NCBI GenBank assembly: GCA_022709625.1
Contig: JAKLIL010000039.1
Span: 1 to 10,842, forward strand
Length of the DNA stretch: 10,842 nucleotides
Direction of reading: 5' to 3'
From: Verrucomicrobiota bacterium
Lineage (GTDB): Bacteria > Verrucomicrobiota > Kiritimatiellia > CAIQIC01 > Lenti-01
This document shows, piece by piece, positions 7,037 through 10,842 of the stretch; the stretch's first letter is position 1, and each line of letters begins with the position of its first letter. The position numbers and the translations under genes were made by a program. The notes under the pieces were generated by a model. The model was not told the DNA's origin. It did no database searches and was given only the letters and a program-made list of their open reading frames with translations.

Positions 7037-7070
7037 GCAAAACACTCCCGGCGGCCGAAACCGCCGGGAG
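7037..7070 (-). terminator. leuA intrinsic terminator between convergent genes
   Basis: CTCCCGGCGG (7045-7054) pairs perfectly over 10 bp with CCGCCGGGAG (7061-7070), with a 6-nt loop. On the minus strand the stem lies 25 bases past the leuA TAG and is followed by TGTTTTG, a moderate U-tract, so it fits a leuA terminator. On the + strand the same hairpin lies 23 bases past the methyltransferase stop but has no U-tract. It may still protect that 3' end. Confidence 0.7.
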
Positions 7071-7095
7071 CCACGCGCGAAAACCGCGGACCGGC

Positions 7096-8631
7096 CTACC
7101 GGCCGCCTTCTTTTTCGATGAACAGGTGCCGGTTCAGCGCATTGACGTAGGCCTTGGCCGACGCCATCACGATGTCGATGTCCGAACCTTTGGCGGCGAC
7201 AAGGTCGTCGCCGAACTTCACCTGCACCGAGGCCTCGCCCAAGGCGTCCTCGCCGTGGGTGACCGCCTGCATGGCGAAGGATTTCAGTTCGCCCTTGATG
7301 CCGGTGATGCGTTCGATGGCCTTGAGCGCGGCCTCGACCGGCCCGGAGCCCGTCGCGGAATCCTGGGTGGTCTTGCCGCCCTTTTCGATCAGGACGGTGG
7401 CCGTCGGGATCGTCTGGTTGCCGGCGGAGACCTGCAGGCGCTTGATCGCGTAGACCTTCGGAATGTCCGAGATGAACTCGCGCAGCAGCTCGACGATGTC
7501 GTCGTCGTAGACGACTTTCTTCTTGTCCGCCAGCGCGATGAAGGCGTCGTAGATGCCCTGCAGTTGCTCGGAGCTGACCTGGATGCCCATGCGGCGCAGG
7601 TGCGCGGCGAAGCCGGCGCGGCCGCTGTGCTTGCCCAGCACCAGGTCGCTGCCCGTCGTCACGCCGACGTCCTCGGGGCGCATGATTTCGTAGGTCTCGC
7701 GGTGCTTGAGCATGCCGTCCTGGTGGATGCCGGCCTCGTGCGCGAACGCGTTCGCGCCCACGATGGCCTTGTTGCGCTGCACCATCATGCCGGTGAGTTG
7801 GCTCACCAGCTTGCTGGCGGGGAACAGTTCGGGAGTACGCACGCGCGTTTGGATGCCGTAGTGATCGGCGCGGACCTTGAGGGCCATCACGACTTCCTCG
7901 AGCGAGCAGTTGCCCGCGCGCTCGCCGATGCCGTTGATGGTGCATTCCACGCCGCGCGCGCCGCATTCGACGGCCGCCAGCGAGTTGGCCACGGCCAGGC
8001 CGAGGTCGTTGTGGCAGTGCACGTGCACCGTCACGTCCTGCAGTTCCGGCACGTGCGCGTGCAGGTAGGTCAGCAGCTGACGGAACTCCTGCGGGACGGT
8101 GAACCCGACCGTGTCGGGGATGTTCACCGTCGTGGCGCCCGCGGCGATCACCGCGCGAACCACCTCGGCCAGGAATTCCGGCTCCGTGCGCGAGGCGTCC
8201 TCGGGGCTGAACTGCACGTCCCGGCAGAACTTGCGGGCGTATTTGACGTGTTCGACCGCCTGCCGGACGATTTCGCCCTTGGCCTTCTTCAGCTTGAACT
8301 GGCGGTGGATGGCGCTCGTCGCGAGGAACACGTGGATGCGCGCGCGGTCGCCCGCGGGCTTCAGCGCCGCGGCGCAGGCGTCGATGTCGCTCTTGATGCA
8401 GCGCGCCAGCCCCGCGATGCGGCACTTCTTGATCTCCGCGGCGACCTTCTTGACGGCCTCGAAGTCGCCCGGCGACGCCGCCGGGAACCCCGCTTCGATG
8501 ATATCCACGTTCAGTTTCTCGAGCTGCCGCGCCACCTGCAGCTTCTCGTGGAGGCCCATGCTGGCGCCGGGGCATTGCTCCCCGTCGCGCAGCGTCGTAT
8601 CGAAAATAATCACGTGATCCGGTTTTTTCAT
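7096..8631 (-). CDS. leuA: 2-isopropylmalate synthase
   Basis: A 511-residue cytosolic enzyme condensing acetyl-CoA with 2-ketoisovalerate, the first committed step of leucine synthesis. The catalytic TIM barrel opens with IIFDTTLRDGEQCPGASM (8-25), which contains metal ligand D11 and catalytic R15. Other metal ligands are H205 and H207 in HVHCHNDLG and N241 in GERAGN. HEAGIHQDGMLKH (298-310) is the linker helix region. Residues about 390-511 form the regulatory dimer domain for leucine feedback inhibition. Length matches the standard long form. The ATG at 8631 has AGGA at 8645-8642, ten bases upstream; the frame stays open upstream but would run through the terminator hairpin. Expression appears controlled by the attenuator upstream. 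Citramalate or homocitrate synthases share the fold, but a leucine-coding leader supports leuA. Confidence 0.96.
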   Translation of the reverse strand: MKKPDHVIIFDTTLRDGEQCPGASMGLHEKLQVARQLEKLNVDIIEAGFPAASPGDFEAVKKVAAEIKKCRIAGLARCIKSDIDACAAALKPAGDRARIHVFLATSAIHRQFKLKKAKGEIVRQAVEHVKYARKFCRDVQFSPEDASRTEPEFLAEVVRAVIAAGATTVNIPDTVGFTVPQEFRQLLTYLHAHVPELQDVTVHVHCHNDLGLAVANSLAAVECGARGVECTINGIGERAGNCSLEEVVMALKVRADHYGIQTRVRTPELFPASKLVSQLTGMMVQRNKAIVGANAFAHEAGIHQDGMLKHRETYEIMRPEDVGVTTGSDLVLGKHSGRAGFAAHLRRMGIQVSSEQLQGIYDAFIALADKKKVVYDDDIVELLREFISDIPKVYAIKRLQVSAGNQTIPTATVLIEKGGKTTQDSATGSGPVEAALKAIERITGIKGELKSFAMQAVTHGEDALGEASVQVKFGDDLVAAKGSDIDIVMASAKAYVNALNRHLFIEKEGGR

Positions 8632-8675
8632 GTCTCGGGTATCCTGTTGGCTTGTTTTTGTCGGCGGCGGGCAAC

Positions 8676-8707
8676 AAAAAGCCCGCCCAGGTTCGTCTTG
8701 GGCGGGC
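8676..8707 (-). terminator. leuA attenuator terminator
   Basis: On the minus strand, GCCCGCCCA (8707-8699) pairs with TGGGCGGGC (8689-8681) in a perfect 9-bp stem with a 9-nt loop, and TTTTT (8680-8676) follows at once. This is a textbook intrinsic terminator, placed after the leader peptide stop and 44 bases before the leuA ATG. A terminator in front of a gene on its own strand is the hallmark of attenuation. Confidence 0.92.
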
Positions 8708-8775
8708 AGTCCGGAAAAAGGACGGTTCCGGGCATCATCCAGCGCAACACCCGTTGCCCGCCGTGGCACGGGTGT
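8701..8775 (-). promoter_or_regulatory. antiterminator and protector elements of the leuA attenuator
   Basis: Hairpin 1:2 is formed by ACACCCGT (8775-8768) and ACGGGTGT (8754-8747), an 8-bp stem extendable by three pairs (one G-U) and two more past a bulged G. Its 13-nt loop carries GGCGGGCA (8762-8755), which is perfectly complementary over 8 nt to TGCCCGCC (8708-8701), the 5' side of the terminator. Pairing these would destroy the terminator. Between them lies a small hairpin, CCGGAA/TTCCGG (8731-8726 with 8716-8711). A ribosome stalled at the Leu codons would cover the 5' arm of hairpin 1:2 and free the antiterminator segment. The complementarity is read directly; the switching is inferred. 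Confidence 0.7.
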
Positions 8776-8821
8776 CGCCGCGCAACGCGAGCAGGAGGGC
8801 CTGGATGGAAATCGCCGTCAT
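8735..8821 (-). CDS. leuL: leucine-rich leader peptide of leuA
   Basis: A 28-residue open frame, MTAISIQALLLALRGD then TRATAGNGCCAG, ending in TGA at 8737-8735. Residues 9-13 are Leu-Leu-Leu-Ala-Leu (CTC CTG CTC GCG TTG), and Ile codons occur at 4 and 6. This is what a ribosome-stalling leader that senses charged leucyl-tRNA needs. It lies between a good promoter and an intrinsic terminator in front of leuA, and the hairpin 1:2 arm begins just after the Leu codons. The ATG is only about ten bases past the -10 box and no Shine-Dalgarno sequence precedes it, so it is probably translated as a leaderless or nearly leaderless message. The peptide itself probably has no function after synthesis. 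Confidence 0.85.
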   Translation of the reverse strand: MTAISIQALLLALRGDTRATAGNGCCAG

Positions 8822-8831
8822 TTCGCGGGAA

Positions 8832-8860
8832 AATAAACCACGCCCGGCGCAAACTGTCAA
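8832..8860 (-). promoter_or_regulatory. promoter of the leuA leader
   Basis: On the minus strand, a perfect -35 box TTGACA (8860-8855) is followed after exactly 17 bp by TTTATT (8837-8832), 4/6 to TATAAT. Initiation should fall about seven bases later, near 8825-8823. This gives a leader of about 194 nt to the leuA ATG and almost no 5' untranslated region before the leader peptide. Confidence 0.85.
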
Positions 8861-8900
8861 GGGCGCGGCGAATCGCGCTGCGCCTCCCGTCCGATACCTC

Positions 8901-8918
8901 CTGTTTTTATAAAAACAG
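8901..8918. promoter_or_regulatory. 18-bp perfect AT-rich palindrome
   Basis: CTGTTTTTATAAAAACAG is an exact palindrome lying between the end of the dppC-like gene and the leuA promoter, centred about 50 bp upstream of the -35 box. It may be an operator or activator site for leuA, or part of the 3' end of the permease mRNA. It is AT-rich with no GC stem and so is a poor intrinsic terminator. It resembles a LexA box (CTGT...ACAG), but the spacing between half-sites is two bases too long. Confidence 0.45.
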
Positions 8919-8930
8919 AACGTTGGCCCA

Positions 8931-9848
8931 TCATTCCGGGGCCGTCCGCAGGCGGGGGTCGAGCGCATCGCGGAGGGCGTCGCCCAGCAGGTTGAACGCC
9001 AGCACCACGGCGAAGATCGCGGCGGTCACCGCGGCCAGTTCCCACCACATGCCCTGCCACAGCCGCAGCCGGGCCGACGCCACCATCGTGCCCCAACTTG
9101 GCTGCCCCTGCGCGCCGATGCCGAGGAAGCTCAGGAAAACCTCCGTGCCGATGGCGGCGGGAAACCGCAGCGTAAACGAGACCAGCGCCACGTGGATCAC
9201 GTTCGGCAGCACGTGCCGGAACAGGATCCGCCCGGGGGAGAAGCCCAGCGCGCGCGCCGCCCGCACGTAGCCGCGTTCCTTCTGCCGCAGCGTTTCCGCC
9301 CGAATCAGACGACAGGTACTCACCCAGGTCGTCAGGCCGATGGCCAGAAAGACCCCCAGCAGGCCCTTGCCCACGACCATGGCGATCGCCAGCACGAAGA
9401 GCAGGCCCGGGATCGCCGCGAACGTGGTCGACAGCCAGACCACGAAGTCGTCCGTCTTCCCGCCGAAGTAGCCCCCGAGGCAGCCCAAGAGCACGCCGAT
9501 GGGAATCGCGATCAGCGACGACACCACGCCCACCTGGAACGCGATGCGCGCGCCCTGCACCAGCCGCAGGAGCACGTCGCGCCCAAGGCCGTCCGTGCCC
9601 AGCCAATGCCCCGCGCCCGGCGGCAGGTAGCGCGCGCCGAGATCCTGCGCCTGCCACGGCGGCGTGGCGTCGCGCCACGCGTACCAGGCGTGGGCCAGTT
9701 CGCCGCCGAGGGCCGCAAGAAAAAACACGGCCAGAACGAGCAGGCACGCCCGCGCCCCGCGGCTGCCCCAGACGCGCCGCCAGGCCTCGCGCCCGAACGA
9801 GACGCCGCCCGGTTCCGCCGCGACCGCATTGTCCGCCGCGGCGTTCAC
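8931..9848 (-). CDS. dppC: peptide/nickel-type ABC transporter permease, DppC/OppC family
   Basis: A 305-residue inner-membrane permease that forms half of the channel of a dipeptide/oligopeptide importer. After a short cytoplasmic tail, TM1 is at about 34-50. The typical DppC block HWLGTDGLGRDVLLRLVQGARIAF is at 81-104. Further membrane segments follow at about 106-128, 141-160, 163-178, 218-240 and 268-288. The EAA loop that docks with the ATPase is visible as RAARALGFSPGRILFRHVLPN (196-216). The C-terminus LLGDALRDALDPRLR (287-301) is a strong family signature. Translation begins at a GTG (9848-9846) that overlaps the upstream TGA (GTGA), so the two permeases are coupled. No ATPase or binding protein follows; the next gene, leuA, has its own promoter. 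The substrate is not determinable. Confidence 0.93.
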   Translation of the reverse strand: MNAAADNAVAAEPGGVSFGREAWRRVWGSRGARACLLVLAVFFLAALGGELAHAWYAWRDATPPWQAQDLGARYLPPGAGHWLGTDGLGRDVLLRLVQGARIAFQVGVVSSLIAIPIGVLLGCLGGYFGGKTDDFVVWLSTTFAAIPGLLFVLAIAMVVGKGLLGVFLAIGLTTWVSTCRLIRAETLRQKERGYVRAARALGFSPGRILFRHVLPNVIHVALVSFTLRFPAAIGTEVFLSFLGIGAQGQPSWGTMVASARLRLWQGMWWELAAVTAAIFAVVLAFNLLGDALRDALDPRLRTAPE

Positions 9849-10842
9849 GACAGCTTGACCCTCGGGTCCACCCAGGCCAGCGCGACGTCGGCCAGGATGT
9901 TCGCGGCGGTGAACAGCAGCGCACCCACCAAGACGATGGCGCGCACCACGTCCACGTCCGCCGAATGGATGGCGTTCAGGCTGAGATAGCCCAGTCCGGG
10001 AATCCCGAAGAAACTTTCCAGCAGGAGGCTGCCCGTATAGAGGAACGGCAGCGCCAGCGCGACATTGGCAATCACGGGCCCCAGCGCGTTCTTAAGCACG
10101 TGCTTGAACAGCACCCGCCCCCGGCCGAGACCTTTGGCGAACGCCGTCCGCACGTAGTCCTTGTGCATTTCCTCCAGCAGGATCGTCCGGTAGAAGCGGA
10201 CGTTCACGCCGAGCCCCGTCGCCACGCCGATCAGGACCGGCAGCAGGAGGTTCCGCCAGGATTCGAAGCCCCACACCGGAAACCACCCGAGCCGGTAGGC
10301 CAGCAGGAACTGCCCGGCCACGATCCAGACGAGGTAGTTCACGCTCATCAGCGCCACGCAGACCGCGACGAGGCCGCGGTCCAGCCAGGAACCCCGCGCG
10401 TACGCGCACAGCAGCGCCAGCGTCAGGCTCGCGGCCAGTTCCACCAGCAGGATCGGCACCGTCAGCGCCAGGCTCGGGCCGAGGCCGGCCGCCAGCAGGC
10501 GGACGACCGGCTGCTTGAGGCTCTCGCTCCTGCCGAAATCCAGCCGCGCCAGGCGCCGCGCATAGTCCAGCAGCTGGCTGTCGAAAAAATGCCGCGTGGC
10601 TTTTTCCAGCTTTACGCTCCGGATCTCCGCGGGGCCGTCCGCCGCGCGGAACGACGGCGGTTCCGCGCCCGAAAATTCTTTTTTCCATACCGTGGAAAAT
10701 CCGGAATCGTTTTTCCCATGGCGTGGAAAACCCGGGCCGCCGCCCGTTACCGTCAGCCGCCAGCGCTGGCCGGGCGGCAGCGGAAACTCCAGCGGCAGGG
10801 CCAGCGCCGCGCCGGCGTCAAGGTGCAGCCGGCCCGCGGGGC
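9845..10842 (-). CDS. dppB: peptide-type ABC transporter permease, DppB family, 5' end outside window
   Basis: An open frame enters from the right edge and ends at the TGA at 9847-9845, giving 331 visible residues without a start. The C-terminal half is a DppB-type channel: LARLDFGRSESLKQPV leads into SLALTVPILLVELAASLTLALL, then the EAA loop YVRTAFAKGLGRGRVLFKHVLKNAL and SFFGIPGLGYLSLNAIHSADVDVVRAIVLV, ending ALAWVDPRVKLS. The roughly 90 visible residues before FFDSQLLDY are not membrane-like (LEFPLPPGQRWRLTVTGG and similar) and appear to be an extra extracytoplasmic domain between TM1 and TM2, as in the long YejB/DppB variants. Two palindromic repeats interrupt this part at 10681-10730. It overlaps the dppC-like gene by four bases. 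Confidence 0.88.
   Translation of the reverse strand, partial: PAGRLHLDAGAALALPLEFPLPPGQRWRLTVTGGGPGFPRHGKNDSGFSTVWKKEFSGAEPPSFRAADGPAEIRSVKLEKATRHFFDSQLLDYARRLARLDFGRSESLKQPVVRLLAAGLGPSLALTVPILLVELAASLTLALLCAYARGSWLDRGLVAVCVALMSVNYLVWIVAGQFLLAYRLGWFPVWGFESWRNLLLPVLIGVATGLGVNVRFYRTILLEEMHKDYVRTAFAKGLGRGRVLFKHVLKNALGPVIANVALALPFLYTGSLLLESFFGIPGLGYLSLNAIHSADVDVVRAIVLVGALLFTAANILADVALAWVDPRVKLS
10681..10730. repeat. pair of TTTTCC...GGAAAA palindromes inside dppB
   Basis: Read on the minus strand, two copies occur: TTTTCCACGCCATGGGAAAA (10730-10711) and TTTTCCACGGTATGGAAAA (10699-10681), separated by 11 bp. They differ at two bases plus one extra G, and each is an inverted repeat with TTTTCC/GGAAAA arms. 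They are read in different codon frames of the permease (GFPRHGK versus FSTVWK), so the similarity is at DNA level, not protein level. They look like a paired miniature repeat that landed in a tolerant loop. Confidence 0.6.

Noticed and set aside
8897..8902. Strong Shine-Dalgarno AGGAGG on the minus strand next to the 18-bp palindrome
   Set aside because: No ATG, GTG or TTG follows within a usable distance, so it does not start a gene.
8901..8918. LexA/SOS box reading of the palindrome
   Set aside because: CTGT and ACAG half-sites are present, but the spacing between CTG and CAG is 12 rather than the 10 of the usual gammaproteobacterial site, and leuA and the permeases are not SOS genes.
6703..9270. 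855-codon + strand open frame
   Set aside because: It is antisense to leuA and its regulatory leader and crosses into the permease gene; no family features.

Overview
This is a GC-rich, densely coding chromosomal window from a bacterium, most likely a member of the PVC superphylum and probably Verrucomicrobiota/Kiritimatiellota-like. The clues are a roughly 719-residue GreA with a very long N-terminal extension (the architecture known from Chlamydia and relatives), a protein C-terminus ending in an FFRLR-type sequence, an enlarged DppB-type permease, and small paired palindromic DNA repeats. The lineage is an inference. There are no insertion sequences, tRNAs, rRNAs or CRISPR arrays.

Layout. 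(1) Positions 1-105 hold the 3' end of a + strand gene. (2) Positions 197-3595, all on the minus strand, read greA-long, then gtrA with one base between them, then after an unusually AT-rich 161-bp gap a regulator with two winged-helix domains. (3) Divergent from greA, positions 3755-7021 on the + strand form a compact cluster: GTP-dependent PEP carboxykinase, a MoaD-like sulfur carrier, an unrecognised secreted protein, and a SAM methyltransferase whose start overlaps the previous stop (ATGA). (4) Convergent with that cluster is leuA (8631-7096, minus), with a strong hairpin between the two. (5) Upstream of leuA on the same strand are two dipeptide/oligopeptide ABC permease genes. The dppC-like gene is complete. 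The dppB-like gene runs off the right edge.

The most interesting system is the leuA leader. A good promoter (TTGACA, 17 bp, TTTATT) is followed within about ten bases by the AUG of a 28-codon peptide with four Leu codons in five (residues 9-13). After that come a hairpin inside the peptide gene, an intrinsic terminator (9-bp GC stem plus five U) before leuA, and an 8-nt segment in the loop of the first hairpin that can pair with the 5' arm of the terminator. This is a complete leucine-controlled transcription attenuator, and its leader peptide appears to be translated from a nearly leaderless mRNA.

The other genes are ordinary metabolism and housekeeping: gluconeogenesis (pckG), leucine synthesis (leuA), RNA polymerase rescue (greA), molybdopterin sulfur transfer (moaD) and peptide uptake (dppBC).
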